A stretch of DNA of 64,000 nucleotides, taken from NCBI RefSeq assembly GCF_004352855.1, contig NZ_SJSC01000002.1:372001-436000 (forward strand), written 5' to 3'. A model generated the notes under the pieces. It saw only the letters and a program-made list of their open reading frames with translations, had not been told where the DNA came from and searched no databases. Below are positions 1 through 8,534 of this stretch, one piece after another; the first letter of the stretch is position 1; every line of letters begins with the position of its first letter. The stretch is from Marinomonas sp. KMM3893 (GTDB lineage Bacteria; Pseudomonadota; Gammaproteobacteria; Pseudomonadales; Marinomonadaceae). The position numbers and the translations under genes were made by a program.

Positions 1-309
1 GAAGCCGCCAACGGTTAAGTGGGCAATGGGCGCAAAAGCCAGCTTGTCGTGATCGTCTATGATTAACCGCGTGACTTCATCTTCTTCATAGGGAATAAGC
101 AGGTGTTCCAGAAACAAGGAAAGCGGCACATCGGCTAAGGTCATTTGTGCAATGGCTCTTTCTTCTGCGTTACGAGCGGCCACACCTGCAAGTCGATCCC
201 CTGAACGAGCAGGGGTGGCTTTTGCCATTAAATCGGCAAGATCGGTAAAACCAAACGTGCGCTCGCCAACCATATGACGAAATTGAAAAGCAGAATTGGG
301 ACTTGTCAT
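1..309 (-). CDS. eutB: Ethanolamine ammonia-lyase large subunit, N-terminal 103 residues (cut by window edge)
   Basis: Only the first 103 codons are inside the window; the gene continues past position 1. The translated start (MTSPNSAFQFRHMVGERTF) is followed by a segment typical of EutB: an SGDRLAGVAARNAEER stretch, then LIPYEEDEVTRLIID and FAPIAHLTVGGF. EutB carries the catalytic TIM barrel of the adenosylcobalamin-dependent enzyme that splits ethanolamine into acetaldehyde and ammonia, together with EutC, which should lie further left. The divergent eutR homologue at 528 supports the call. The start is the ATG at 307-309. I see no truncation other than the window edge. Confidence 0.9.
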   Translation of the reverse strand, partial: MTSPNSAFQFRHMVGERTFGFTDLADLMAKATPARSGDRLAGVAARNAEERAIAQMTLADVPLSLFLEHLLIPYEEDEVTRLIIDDHDKLAFAPIAHLTVGGF

Positions 310-527
310 AAACAAACTCTCGTTGTTATTTTGTTTTGACTCAGTATTAATAGGGTCAAATAAGATGAATCAAAAAAGGTATAAATGTTGCTTATATAGA
401 GCTTAATAAATACCACCATGAGTGGTTATCGAATATTGGCAAAAAGAATAAATCTATATTTATCAATTATTTATGAAATATTTAAATGAAAGTTTTGCGT
501 TATTTCGTTATTCACTAGGAATAAGTT
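310..527. promoter_or_regulatory. eutB-eutR divergent control region
   Basis: AT-rich 218-bp gap between the divergent eutB and eutR starts. It must hold both promoters. In enterobacteria EutR activates the eut operon in response to ethanolamine plus adenosylcobalamin, so this gap is the likely EutR binding region by analogy. I see no strong inverted repeat that would name the operator. A TATATA run near 393 could be a -10 element on either strand. Confidence 0.4.
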
Positions 528-1487
528 ATGTTTGATAAATGCATAAACGCACCAAATGAGAGCGTTGCTGTTAATGTCAGCGAAGCTCGGGATGCCGATT
601 TACACGCCAGTAATTTGACCAATTGGCAACAGGAATACGATCAAACGAGTCGTGGTCGTTTTTATGGCAGCATTGTTGAATTACCGTTTGAAGGGTTGCA
701 AGTATTTCGTGAACATACGAATCAGGCGTTGCAACAAAAGTGCGTTGTTTGGCCAAATTCTGTGTGGTTAGGAATTCCCTTGGCGGATCAAGCGGAGGGT
801 CGTATCAATGGGTTGGCCGTTCAACCCAATACTATTATGTGCCGTCCTGGCGACTGTCACTTTGAGTTGACTACGCCGCAAGATTACAACTTATATGGTT
901 TAGTCGTGGACCATCAAGCCTTGATGAAAGTGGCGGCTATCCATGGCGTGAAGTTAAATTGGCAAGAGCTAACAGAGCATGGCCGATTGGGTGTGCCTGA
1001 TAAAACTTTGGGAGAAGTGCGTTTTTTATTAGCGCGACTTTTATCAAACCAGAACGCAGGGGCCGCGGTTCGATTGCAACATGATATTGTGATGATGGCC
1101 TTATTAGAAGTGCTCAAAGTGGAAACGCCGCAGCCCGTGAAAACACAGAGTTATGTGCACCGGAAAAGCGTGGTAGATTGTGCCCGACATTTTTTGGATC
1201 ATCATTTAGATACGCCGGTAACCGTCACCCAATTATGTGAAATAGCCAACGTTAGTCGTCGTACCTTGCAGTACAGTTTTGAAAGTATTCTGGGCATGAG
1301 TCCGATTCAGTATTTGCGCATCAGCCGATTGAATGGGGTTCGCCGAGAGTTAATTAATGCCGATCATACCCAGTCCGTGAGCGACATTGCAGTCCGTTGG
1401 GGATTTTGGCACCTGAGCCAGTTTGCCAAAGACTACCGTCAGCTTTTTGATGAGCGCCCATCGGATACTTTGGAGTGGCGTGGATAA
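528..1487 (+). CDS. eutR: AraC-family activator EutR of ethanolamine use
   Basis: A 319-residue AraC/XylS-family regulator. The N-terminal half resembles enterobacterial EutR closely: WQQEYDQ, then LQVFREHTNQALQQKC, VWPNSVWLGIP and a CRPGDCHFELTTPQDY segment. The C-terminal ~100 residues are the paired helix-turn-helix domain (LCEIANVSRRTLQYSF and VSDIAVRWGFWHLSQFAKDYRQLF). In enteric bacteria EutR senses ethanolamine plus B12 and activates eut transcription; the same role is inferred here because the gene is divergent from eutB. A short hairpin followed by T residues lies just past the stop. Confidence 0.88.
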   Translation: MFDKCINAPNESVAVNVSEARDADLHASNLTNWQQEYDQTSRGRFYGSIVELPFEGLQVFREHTNQALQQKCVVWPNSVWLGIPLADQAEGRINGLAVQPNTIMCRPGDCHFELTTPQDYNLYGLVVDHQALMKVAAIHGVKLNWQELTEHGRLGVPDKTLGEVRFLLARLLSNQNAGAAVRLQHDIVMMALLEVLKVETPQPVKTQSYVHRKSVVDCARHFLDHHLDTPVTVTQLCEIANVSRRTLQYSFESILGMSPIQYLRISRLNGVRRELINADHTQSVSDIAVRWGFWHLSQFAKDYRQLFDERPSDTLEWRG

Positions 1488-1493
1488 CAAAGT

Positions 1494-1515
1494 AAGCCAA
1501 ATTGGCTTCTTTTTA
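1494..1515 (+). terminator. Short terminator after eutR
   Basis: A small stem (AAGCC with GGCTT, five-base loop) is followed by CTTTTTAA. It starts seven bases past the eutR stop. The stem is short, so termination may be partial. The rest of the gap up to 1743 holds a degenerate set of GATC-rich repeats near 1600 but no gene I can support. Confidence 0.5.
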
Positions 1516-1743
1516 ACAATCCCCTTTCCCCTACCTTAGCTACTATCGTCCCCGTGATAATCCCTGTCGCGCCTAATTATCCTATCTGCGCACTAGAGCG
1601 AGATCGAGTGATCATAATAGAGAGAAGCACGAACGGCTCTACCCACCAAACAATAGTGGTGAGGGAGTTAACCTAGGTTAATTTCATTTGTGTGGTTTTC
1701 CTTTAGTCTTTGCCTTAACAAGCTCGCCATAGAGGACGCAGTC

Positions 1744-2598
1744 ATGAAAACACTTTCACCAGAGTTACAGCATTATCTCACCGATTTAGGGTTGGCGGCA
1801 CCGCATCAGCCTTCCTTAGCCTTTGTCCAGCAGTTACAAGGTCGCCATGTGGCGCGTCATAGCTTTAACAGCTTGTCAGTGGTGCTAGGAGAAGCCTTAC
1901 CACTCGACCTTGTCTCACTGAGCGATAAGTTTGTGACGAGGGGGTTAGGTGGTTACTGCTTTGAACACAATAAACTCACCTTTGAGCTGCTCGCTGCATT
2001 GGGTTATGAGGTTCAGTTGGTGCTCGCAAGGGTGCTGAATAATCGAGACATAAACGCCCCTAGAACCCATAGAGTCACCTTGCTCACGTTGGATGGCAGC
2101 CGTTATTTGATCGACACTGGCTTTGGCGCAAATGGGCCAATTTCCCCATTGCTATTAACCTCTGGATTACGACAAACCTCAGGGCTTGATCATTATCAAG
2201 TGACGAGCCATGAGACGCGTTTTGGCGTGCGTGAATACGAGTTGCAGATAGAAAAAGATCAGGCGTTTTTTACCCTTTATCGCTTCGATTTAGCCACATA
2301 CAGCGATGCAGATTGTGAATTAGGCCACTTTTATTCACATAAACATCCCCATGCTGTGTTTGTGAATAACCTTATGGTGAGCGTAAAGGATCAACAAAGA
2401 ACCGCGTCGTTGCAAAATGAAAACTTCAAAATGGTCACACGAGACGGAACACAAATACAGCAAATTGAATCCGCAGAAGCGCTACAGTCTTTGCTCGCGG
2501 ATGTGTTCTCGATCGCGCTGGAATTGGTGGTCGCTGAGCACCTATTTGACCGTTTTATCGGCGCTAAATGGATCGCAGAAAAAAGGAGAGAGCAATGA
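1744..2598 (+). CDS. nat: Arylamine N-acetyltransferase
   Basis: A 284-residue NAT-family enzyme that moves an acetyl group from acetyl-CoA to arylamines or hydrazines via a thiol intermediate. The catalytic triad is visible: Cys72 in RGLGGYCFEHN, His109 in RTHRVTLL and Asp124 in LIDTGFGANGP. An in-frame extension back to 1690 exists, but the ATG at 1744 has an AGAGGA box nine bases upstream and fits the family's usual N-terminus. It overlaps the next gene by an ATGA junction, so translation of the exporter is likely coupled. The physiological substrate is unknown; grouping with an exporter and regulator suggests a xenobiotic or self-made aromatic amine. Confidence 0.9.
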   Translation: MKTLSPELQHYLTDLGLAAPHQPSLAFVQQLQGRHVARHSFNSLSVVLGEALPLDLVSLSDKFVTRGLGGYCFEHNKLTFELLAALGYEVQLVLARVLNNRDINAPRTHRVTLLTLDGSRYLIDTGFGANGPISPLLLTSGLRQTSGLDHYQVTSHETRFGVREYELQIEKDQAFFTLYRFDLATYSDADCELGHFYSHKHPHAVFVNNLMVSVKDQQRTASLQNENFKMVTRDGTQIQQIESAEALQSLLADVFSIALELVVAEHLFDRFIGAKWIAEKRREQ

Positions 2599-3539
2599 GT
2601 TCCCTATTTACTTTGTTGCTCTGGGCTTGGTTGATGGCCTCGTCCTTTGTGGTGTCTGGAAATATGTCCGCGTACGCCAGTCCGCTCGCCACTTCTGGCT
2701 TTCGCTTTTTATTAGCGCTGGCGGTGATCACAATTGCACTCTTGTTTCGTTGGCATAATGCGAAGCTCAACATGGCTGAGCAGTGTCGGCAGTTGTTTCA
2801 GTCTTGGCGACGAGTGTGCCAATATCTTTTGATCAGTGGTGCGCTGGTGGGCTTCTTTGTTGGCTTATTTAGGGCGCTGCAATCCACTACGCCACTGCAC
2901 ACTTCTGTGCTGTATACCTTGATTCCTTTGATGGGAGTGCTGATTGCTAGAGTATGGTTAAAAGAGCGCACTTCAGGCGTGCGAATACTAGGGTTTCTAT
3001 TGGGAACAATAGGGGCGCTGAGCGTATTATTGGCAACCCAACAGGCGCTTAGCTTCCAGTGGAATTCAGGGGATTCCATTTTCCTAGGAGCGTGTTTTTT
3101 ATTGGCTTTACATGTGGTGTCAGTGCAAAAATGGGGGCGCTCACTTAACGCCTTGTCAGGCGCCTTTATGATTATGTTGTTTGGCTCAATATGGTTGTTG
3201 CCTGTGACATTAATCTGGGGAGACCTTGCGGGTGTGAAATGGTCGCACAGTGGTTTTTGGGTGAATGTTTTGTACCTGACTTTCTTCACCACACTGCTGA
3301 CCTTTATCCTACAACAACGCTTAGTGGTGCAGGTGGGGGCGAGCCGATTACTGGCGATCTCTTATACCATTCCTGTCTGGGTTGCCTGTTATACGGCGTT
3401 GTCACAGTCGCATTTAGGGTCCCTATTGGATGCTGGCTTTTTGATGGGAGTCTTGCTGTTATTGCTTGCACTGGTGCTTATTGACGAACGAATTAAACAG
3501 AGAAGTAGTCTTCATGGACAAGGTACATCTGCAAAATAA
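2595..3539 (+). CDS. EamA/DMT-family exporter
   Basis: A 314-residue membrane protein of the drug/metabolite transporter superfamily, with about ten hydrophobic helices arranged as two EamA repeats (one ending near ILGFLLGTIGALSVLLATQQ, the second ending near the C-terminus). The ATG at 2595 is chosen because AAGGAGAG sits just upstream; a further in-frame ATG at 2568 lies inside nat. The start overlaps the nat stop and the end overlaps the next gene by 26 bases, so the three form one operon. Substrate cannot be told from sequence. Confidence 0.85.
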   Translation: MSSLFTLLLWAWLMASSFVVSGNMSAYASPLATSGFRFLLALAVITIALLFRWHNAKLNMAEQCRQLFQSWRRVCQYLLISGALVGFFVGLFRALQSTTPLHTSVLYTLIPLMGVLIARVWLKERTSGVRILGFLLGTIGALSVLLATQQALSFQWNSGDSIFLGACFLLALHVVSVQKWGRSLNALSGAFMIMLFGSIWLLPVTLIWGDLAGVKWSHSGFWVNVLYLTFFTTLLTFILQQRLVVQVGASRLLAISYTIPVWVACYTALSQSHLGSLLDAGFLMGVLLLLLALVLIDERIKQRSSLHGQGTSAK

Positions 3540-4110
3540 TGTGTTCTCTTACTTTAACCGGCTAGGTGACGAAATCGATTGGAAAAGGCTTTCCACGCCG
3601 ATTGAAGTGCATTTAACGGCGAAATCAGAGTATTTATTTCAGCAAGGAGAGAGCGCCGAGCGCTTGTATTTTTTGCACTCAGGCTTGGTGCGTTATGTCA
3701 GTGTGTCTGGTGAGGGAAAAGAGTTTACGCAGACGTTTGCCAAGGGGCCTAGAATCATAGGTTCGACCCGATCCATGGTGACAAGGTCCCCAGTGTTGTT
3801 TGGAATCCAAGCACTTGAAGACAGCATTATCACCTCCTATGACTGGGGAGAGTTCTACCAACAGATGCGCCGCGATAACGCATTTTTAGAGTGTTATAGC
3901 CATTTTTTGGAAGAGATTTTCATCCTCAAAGAGGAGCGAGAGAACACCTTTGTTAAGGACTCCGCTGAGCGTCGCTATCTGGATTTTTGTGTGGCCTTTC
4001 CAGATTTGAAAGAGCGAATCCCTCAGCAGTACATTGCCTCTTATATTGGTATTACGCCGGTGGCATTAAGTCGTATTCGTCAGAAATTAAAGCTAAAAAA
4101 CCGCCTTTAG
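3514..4110 (+). CDS. Crp/Fnr-family regulator
   Basis: A 198-residue protein with an N-terminal cyclic-nucleotide-binding-like beta barrel (SEYLFQQGESAERLYFLHSGLVRY) and a C-terminal helix-turn-helix (RIPQQYIASYIGITPVALSRIRQKLK). There is no cysteine cluster of the Fnr type, so it is probably not an Fe-S oxygen sensor. The start at 3514 gives the family-typical N-terminus and overlaps the exporter by 26 bases. As the last gene of the nat-exporter operon it is a candidate regulator of that operon. The effector is unknown. It ends two bases before the convergent fhuB stop, with no visible terminator between. Confidence 0.85.
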   Translation: MDKVHLQNNVFSYFNRLGDEIDWKRLSTPIEVHLTAKSEYLFQQGESAERLYFLHSGLVRYVSVSGEGKEFTQTFAKGPRIIGSTRSMVTRSPVLFGIQALEDSIITSYDWGEFYQQMRRDNAFLECYSHFLEEIFILKEERENTFVKDSAERRYLDFCVAFPDLKERIPQQYIASYIGITPVALSRIRQKLKLKNRL

Positions 4111-4112
4111 CG

Positions 4113-6083
4113 TTACTTTCTCATAAGATAAAGGAAATACGCGCCGCCAAGAAGTGACGATAATAAACCTGCCGGAAACTGCCACGGAAACCAAAGTACA
4201 CGGCCGACCCAATCGGCAATGACCATGACTAAAGCGCCTAATAAACAGGCGGTGATCAGTTGTTTTTTTGCCGTATTTTGACTGAGCGAACGAGCCATGT
4301 GAGGGGCGAGTAGACCGATAAAGGTCAGCGGCCCAATGATGGCTGTGCATAATGTAGTGAGGGCCGCGATCAGTAAAATCAATACCCGCCGAACCATAAG
4401 GCTGTTGAGGCCGACACTGTTGGCAGAGACCTCGCCAAGAGCAATCAAATCTAACCAACGATGCAAGAGAATGGCCATTGTGCCGAAAATCATCACGCCC
4501 ACGCCTAATATCGCTGCGTCTTGATAGCTTACTAAGTAGGTAGAGCCAGAGAGCCAAGTCAATAAACTGCTGACATCCTCTTGCCCTGAAGACATGACGA
4601 TGCGCATGATGGCGTCCAATCCTGCACTTAACGCAATGCCCGTTAATAAAAGTTGCGCAGGGGCAAAGCGATGTTTTTTGCCGAGCCACCAAATAACCCC
4701 AGTGACCGCTAATGCGCCTAAGGTGCCCAGCATGATTTGCTCGTAACGGTTGATGCTGAGCCCCAGTAAGGCACAAATCACCAAGGTCAACGCAGCGCCA
4801 GAGCTGATGCCTAACACTTCAGGGCTTGCCATAGGGTTATTGGTCAAGCGCTGTACCAAGGTGCCAGCAATCGCTAAGCCCACCCCAGCAAACAGCGCGC
4901 CTAAAATACGCGGTAAGCGCAAATTTACGATGTTTTCATTGATGAGTAGATTCCAGCCTTGGGGGTCTTTGCCTACCCATAAGGCCGCCAGGCTAGTTAA
5001 CACCAATACGATGAGCAAAGTAATGAACAGCGGTATAAAGCGTCGATGGCGCCAATCGGGCACAGTGTCTTCTGTCGCGCGAAGTTGTGACGGCCACGTT
5101 TGTCGGTTTAATAACCACAGCAGAAATGGTGCACCGAGTAGCGCTGTCATGGCGCCAGTTGGCAATAAATCCCCAGTGGCCGCTGAAATTGGCTGAGTAA
5201 GTTGGTCTGCCAGTAAGAGCATCAAAGCGCCAATCATACCGCTGATGAGGATCTGCGCATTAAGATGGCGAACCCCCAAGAGTCGAGTAATACCGGGGGC
5301 GACTATGCCAATAAAACCAATAATACCGACCTCGCTGACCACCACCGCGGTGACAAAGATAACCAAGGTCAGCGCAATCAGTTTAATACGCTTTACATTG
5401 ACGCCAATGGTGTTGGACACGCTGTCGCCTAGAATAAGCGCTGACAAGGGGCGCTGCATCAAAAAGAGTCCGGCCAGCGGCACACACAAAAGAGGGAGTA
5501 AGCGGTGAACCGACTCCCAGCTGTTTTGGTTGAGCGCTCCCGCTCCCCAGATAAAGACACTGCTCAAATAGCGTTCATACACCAGCATTAGCATGGTATT
5601 AATTGCCCCAATGAACAAACTGATGACCATGCCTGAGAGCACTAAATGAATGGGTGCAAAGCCTTTTTTAGCGGCAATCCAAAAAACCAACAAGCTGGAA
5701 AAAGCCGCGCCTAAAAAGGCCGGAATAAAGCTGGGTAATGCTAGGCCTGCGGGTAAAAACAATACCCCAGCCACCATCCCCAGCTGTGCGCCTGACGCCA
5801 CACCAAGCGTCGTAGGTGCAGCAATGGGATTACGTAGCACAAACTGCATGACACAGCCTGCAATGGCGAGTGAAAAGCCACAAATCAAAGCAATAGTAAG
5901 CCTAGGAAGGTAGGTCATATGGACAATCAACTCTTGGTAATTGCTTGTGTCGTAAGCAAAAAGAGTACGCTGTATCAGCGTCCAGCCGCCGGAGTAAGGC
6001 ACCGTCAGGTGGATCAATACCGAGATAAGTAAGGCGCTGGCCACTAGACCAAACGTCAGGCTAAGGCGGAAGGTGTTGTTCAT
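4113..6083 (-). CDS. fhuB: Iron(III)-hydroxamate importer, fused permease FhuB
   Basis: A 656-residue inner-membrane permease made of two tandem FecCD-type halves (roughly residues 1-330 and 340-656), the arrangement that separates FhuB from single-domain siderophore permeases. Each half has about ten helices and a conserved glycine-rich EAA-like loop (for example GFIGIVAPGITR in the first and FIGLLAPHMARSL in the second). The chosen ATG is 15 bases after the fhuD stop; an in-frame TTG three codons upstream (6092) is possible. Last gene of fhuCDB. It works with FhuC and FhuD to bring ferric hydroxamates into the cytoplasm. No TonB-dependent receptor is in the window. Confidence 0.93.
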   Translation of the reverse strand: MNNTFRLSLTFGLVASALLISVLIHLTVPYSGGWTLIQRTLFAYDTSNYQELIVHMTYLPRLTIALICGFSLAIAGCVMQFVLRNPIAAPTTLGVASGAQLGMVAGVLFLPAGLALPSFIPAFLGAAFSSLLVFWIAAKKGFAPIHLVLSGMVISLFIGAINTMLMLVYERYLSSVFIWGAGALNQNSWESVHRLLPLLCVPLAGLFLMQRPLSALILGDSVSNTIGVNVKRIKLIALTLVIFVTAVVVSEVGIIGFIGIVAPGITRLLGVRHLNAQILISGMIGALMLLLADQLTQPISAATGDLLPTGAMTALLGAPFLLWLLNRQTWPSQLRATEDTVPDWRHRRFIPLFITLLIVLVLTSLAALWVGKDPQGWNLLINENIVNLRLPRILGALFAGVGLAIAGTLVQRLTNNPMASPEVLGISSGAALTLVICALLGLSINRYEQIMLGTLGALAVTGVIWWLGKKHRFAPAQLLLTGIALSAGLDAIMRIVMSSGQEDVSSLLTWLSGSTYLVSYQDAAILGVGVMIFGTMAILLHRWLDLIALGEVSANSVGLNSLMVRRVLILLIAALTTLCTAIIGPLTFIGLLAPHMARSLSQNTAKKQLITACLLGALVMVIADWVGRVLWFPWQFPAGLLSSLLGGAYFLYLMRK

Positions 6084-6098
6084 AAAATACAAAGACCG

Positions 6099-6995
6099 TT
6101 ATGGCTGTTCGGTGAGTAGATTAACCAGTTGGTTACTGAATCTTTGTGCCGCCAGCAGCCCGCCATAGCTCCAGATAGGAGGTAACTCGTAGACTTTATG
6201 TTGCTGGCTGAAGGCCATGGCTTTCCATAAAGGCGAATTGAGAAACTTTTTCTTTTCGGCCTTTTTTACCGATTGCAAAAGAAACACATTGGCTTGTTGA
6301 TGCTCGGCAATTTTTGCAATCTCGACGGTTGAAAATCCCCAGAAATTGGTTTTTCCGTGCCATTCATTTTTCAGTCCCATGGCGTGAATCGTGTCATTGA
6401 TCAAGGAGCCTTTGCCTTGAAAATGCAGAGTGCTGTTGTCCACGATACGGACAAATAGCAAGGGATCTAGGTTAGGGTGAGCGGCGCGTATGGTCTCGCC
6501 ATTTTTTCTTAACAGTGTTTGAGTGTGCGCAATAAGTTTTGCCGCGGCTTGGCGTTTGCCTAAAATATTACCCAGTTTGAGGGTTAAGGCCTGTACGTTT
6601 TTGAGCGGTGTCTTTTCCTCGTTGTACACATTGTACATTATGGTTGGCGCGATCTTGCTTAGCTTGTCGTAGGCTGGCGATAAGCTACTACTGATCAAAA
6701 TGAGATCGGGCTTTAGGCTAGAAATGAGCTCCAAATTGGGTTCGTTTCGTGCGCCGACATCCAAGATTCCTTTGGGCAAAGTAGGGCGAATTACCCATTG
6801 TTGGTAGCCTTTTATGTCTGCGATACCTAAAGGCGTGACGCCCAAACTGATCAGGGTTTCTGTGGTCGCCCAGTCGATGGATATGATGCGTTTTGGTGGC
6901 GTTGCGAAATCACTAGCCGTCAGCTCATGTGTGATTGGATTCGCGGCGGCTAGGCCTGAAAAAAGCATAGATAAACCAATGAGTAAGTACTTCAA
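6099..6995 (-). CDS. fhuD: Periplasmic iron(III)-hydroxamate-binding protein FhuD
   Basis: A 298-residue periplasmic-binding protein of the helical-backbone siderophore class. The best start is a TTG with an AGAGGC box upstream, which gives an N-terminal signal peptide (KYLLIGLSMLFSGLAAA, cleavage after AAA). The mature part begins with the family pattern RIISIDWATTETLISLGV and contains GVTPLGIAD and NEPNLELISSLKPDLIL. A longer in-frame reading to 7049 would overlap fhuC and hide the signal peptide. It delivers the siderophore to FhuB. Second gene of the operon, ten bases after the fhuC stop. Confidence 0.88.
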   Translation of the reverse strand: MKYLLIGLSMLFSGLAAANPITHELTASDFATPPKRIISIDWATTETLISLGVTPLGIADIKGYQQWVIRPTLPKGILDVGARNEPNLELISSLKPDLILISSSLSPAYDKLSKIAPTIMYNVYNEEKTPLKNVQALTLKLGNILGKRQAAAKLIAHTQTLLRKNGETIRAAHPNLDPLLFVRIVDNSTLHFQGKGSLINDTIHAMGLKNEWHGKTNFWGFSTVEIAKIAEHQQANVFLLQSVKKAEKKKFLNSPLWKAMAFSQQHKVYELPPIWSYGGLLAAQRFSNQLVNLLTEQP

Positions 6996-7005
6996 AATAG
7001 CCTCT

Positions 7006-7773
7006 TTAAGGGATGTAGCTGATGGGGTGGCCGGACGTGGGGTGGGCAAAAAGTGCCAGATCCATGCCGTAAATCTGTTTTAGAACATCGACTTTCATTA
7101 TGTCCTTGGGCTTGCCTTGAGCGATGACTTTGCCACTATGCAACGCGATTAAATGGTCACTGAATTTGGCGGCCATATTGATATCGTGAAGCACCATAAT
7201 GACGGTGAGTCCTAGGCTCTGGTTTAATTCTCGAATCAGGGCAAGAAGCTCGTGCTGGTGAGAAATATCCAGTGCAGACGTTGGTTCATCGAGCAGAATG
7301 CATTCGCTTTGTTGGGCCAGTAACATAGCCACCCAAGCGCGTTGACGCTCTCCACCAGACAAGGTGGCGACAAATCGATCTTGGTAGTTTTCCAAGCCCA
7401 CCTTCTCAATGGCTTGCGTTACCAAATTGTTGTCTTGATCTGTGTAGCGGCCGAACGCCCCCTTCCACGGATAGCGCCCAAAACGAACCAGCTCTTTGAC
7501 TGTGATGCCGTCTGTGATCGGCGGGTGCTGTGGCAAGTACGCCACCTTCAAGGCAAAGTCTTTTTGTTTAAGCTGACTAACTGCCTGATTCTCAAGTAAT
7601 ACTTGTCCATGAGACGCTTGATTCTGGCGGCTTAATAATTTCATTAACGTGGATTTGCCACAGCCATTGTGACCCAGCAAGGTGGTGACAACACCCTTTT
7701 CAAATGTGATGTTCGTGGGGTGCAGTATGGTATGGCTCGACACGGTGAAGGCCGCATTATTCAGTTGAAACAT
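7006..7773 (-). CDS. fhuC: Iron(III)-hydroxamate importer ATPase FhuC
   Basis: A 255-residue ABC ATPase. Walker A is GHNGCGKST, the Q-loop region YLPQH, the signature LSGGERQRAW, Walker B CILLDEPTSALD and the switch histidine VLHD. The start MFQLNNAAF is the family-typical one; an ATG 14 codons upstream (7815) would fall in the AT-rich promoter next to the Fur box. First gene of fhuCDB. It powers import through FhuB. Iron-dependent repression is likely because of the Fur box at 7829-7847. Confidence 0.92.
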   Translation of the reverse strand: MFQLNNAAFTVSSHTILHPTNITFEKGVVTTLLGHNGCGKSTLMKLLSRQNQASHGQVLLENQAVSQLKQKDFALKVAYLPQHPPITDGITVKELVRFGRYPWKGAFGRYTDQDNNLVTQAIEKVGLENYQDRFVATLSGGERQRAWVAMLLAQQSECILLDEPTSALDISHQHELLALIRELNQSLGLTVIMVLHDINMAAKFSDHLIALHSGKVIAQGKPKDIMKVDVLKQIYGMDLALFAHPTSGHPISYIP

Positions 7774-7828
7774 AGAGTGTGTTGTACTGGGTGAATTTGC
7801 ACCATACAATAACATATAAAATTAATAT

Positions 7829-7847
7829 TAATAATGCTTCTCATTTG
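7829..7847 (-). promoter_or_regulatory. Fur box upstream of fhuC
   Basis: Read on the minus strand the site is CAAATGAGAAGCATTATTA, close to the classic 19-bp Fur box (GATAATGATAATCATTATC type). It sits about 55 bases upstream of the chosen fhuC start, over the expected promoter. It explains iron repression of the fhuCDB operon. It also lies about 70 bases upstream of the divergent gene at 7916, which could be co-controlled. Confidence 0.72.
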
Positions 7848-7915
7848 ATGTTTTGGTGTTTTTATCAATGATCTCGATGAGGTACGTCAGCTGAGACCCA
7901 AAAAGAGCGAATTTT

Positions 7916-8485
7916 ATGGCGCAAATCACAAGTGTAGAGCAACTCAATAGGCTTTACTCTGCCCCTCATCCGATCGTCGAAAACAAAGCGGTGTACGCGT
8001 TGGATTCTCACATCAAGACCTTTATTGAACACAGTCCTTTTGTGGTGTTATCCAGTCGAACTTCTGAGAACTTGTTGGATGTCTCGCCTCGCGGTGGAGA
8101 GCCAGGTTTTATCAAGATTTTAGACGACACTCATTTGCTGATACCCGACAGCCCAGGCAATAATCGTCTTGATACCATTAAAAACTTATTGGTGAATCCA
8201 GCAATTGGCGTCTTGTTTACTATTCCAGGCATCAATGAAGTGGTGCGACTTAAGGGAACCGCTTCTATCCATGATGATCCGGAGTTACTGGCGGGCTGCC
8301 CAGATGGCGCGAAAGTCCCTAAATTGGTCATCAAAATAGCGATTCAGGAGATGTATTTCCATTGCCCAAAAGCCATGATTAAAGGCAAAATTTGGTCGAA
8401 TGACGCTCAGACATCGCGTTCTATCTTGCCAAGCCTTGGGCAGATCGTAAAAGAACAACAAGGTTTAGTGGATATTGGTGAGTAG
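7916..8485 (+). CDS. Pyridoxamine 5'-phosphate oxidase-fold FMN-binding protein
   Basis: A 189-residue protein of the PPOX-class FMN-binding split-barrel family, resembling the subgroup with LSSRTSENLLDVSPRGGEPGF, the loop around the flavin phosphate. Later segments HLLIPDSPGNNRLDTIKNLLVNPAIGVLFTIPG and VRLKGTASI fit the second half of the barrel. It is not pdxH: it lacks that enzyme's substrate segment and is of a different length. Members have been linked to flavin- or F420-dependent redox, but the substrate is not known. It is divergent from fhuC and shares its promoter gap; a role in reductive iron release from siderophores is possible but unproven. Confidence 0.75.
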   Translation: MAQITSVEQLNRLYSAPHPIVENKAVYALDSHIKTFIEHSPFVVLSSRTSENLLDVSPRGGEPGFIKILDDTHLLIPDSPGNNRLDTIKNLLVNPAIGVLFTIPGINEVVRLKGTASIHDDPELLAGCPDGAKVPKLVIKIAIQEMYFHCPKAMIKGKIWSNDAQTSRSILPSLGQIVKEQQGLVDIGE

Positions 8486-8498
8486 AGAAAAGGCGTTA

Positions 8499-8528
8499 CG
8501 CTCCGCCGAGGATAGGATCAGCGGAGCG
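8499..8528. terminator. GC-rich hairpin between convergent genes
   Basis: An 8-bp perfect inverted repeat (CGCTCCGC / GCGGAGCG, 14-base loop) lies between the stop of the PPOX-fold gene and the stop of the frnE-like gene. There is no clear T-tract on either side, so it may act as an mRNA 3' stabiliser rather than a strong terminator. Confidence 0.4.
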
Positions 8529-8534
8529 AAAGGA

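Noticed and set aside
4093-4776. 227-codon minus-strand frame
   Set aside because: It is another frame of fhuB, whose membrane-protein composition leaves long alternative frames open.
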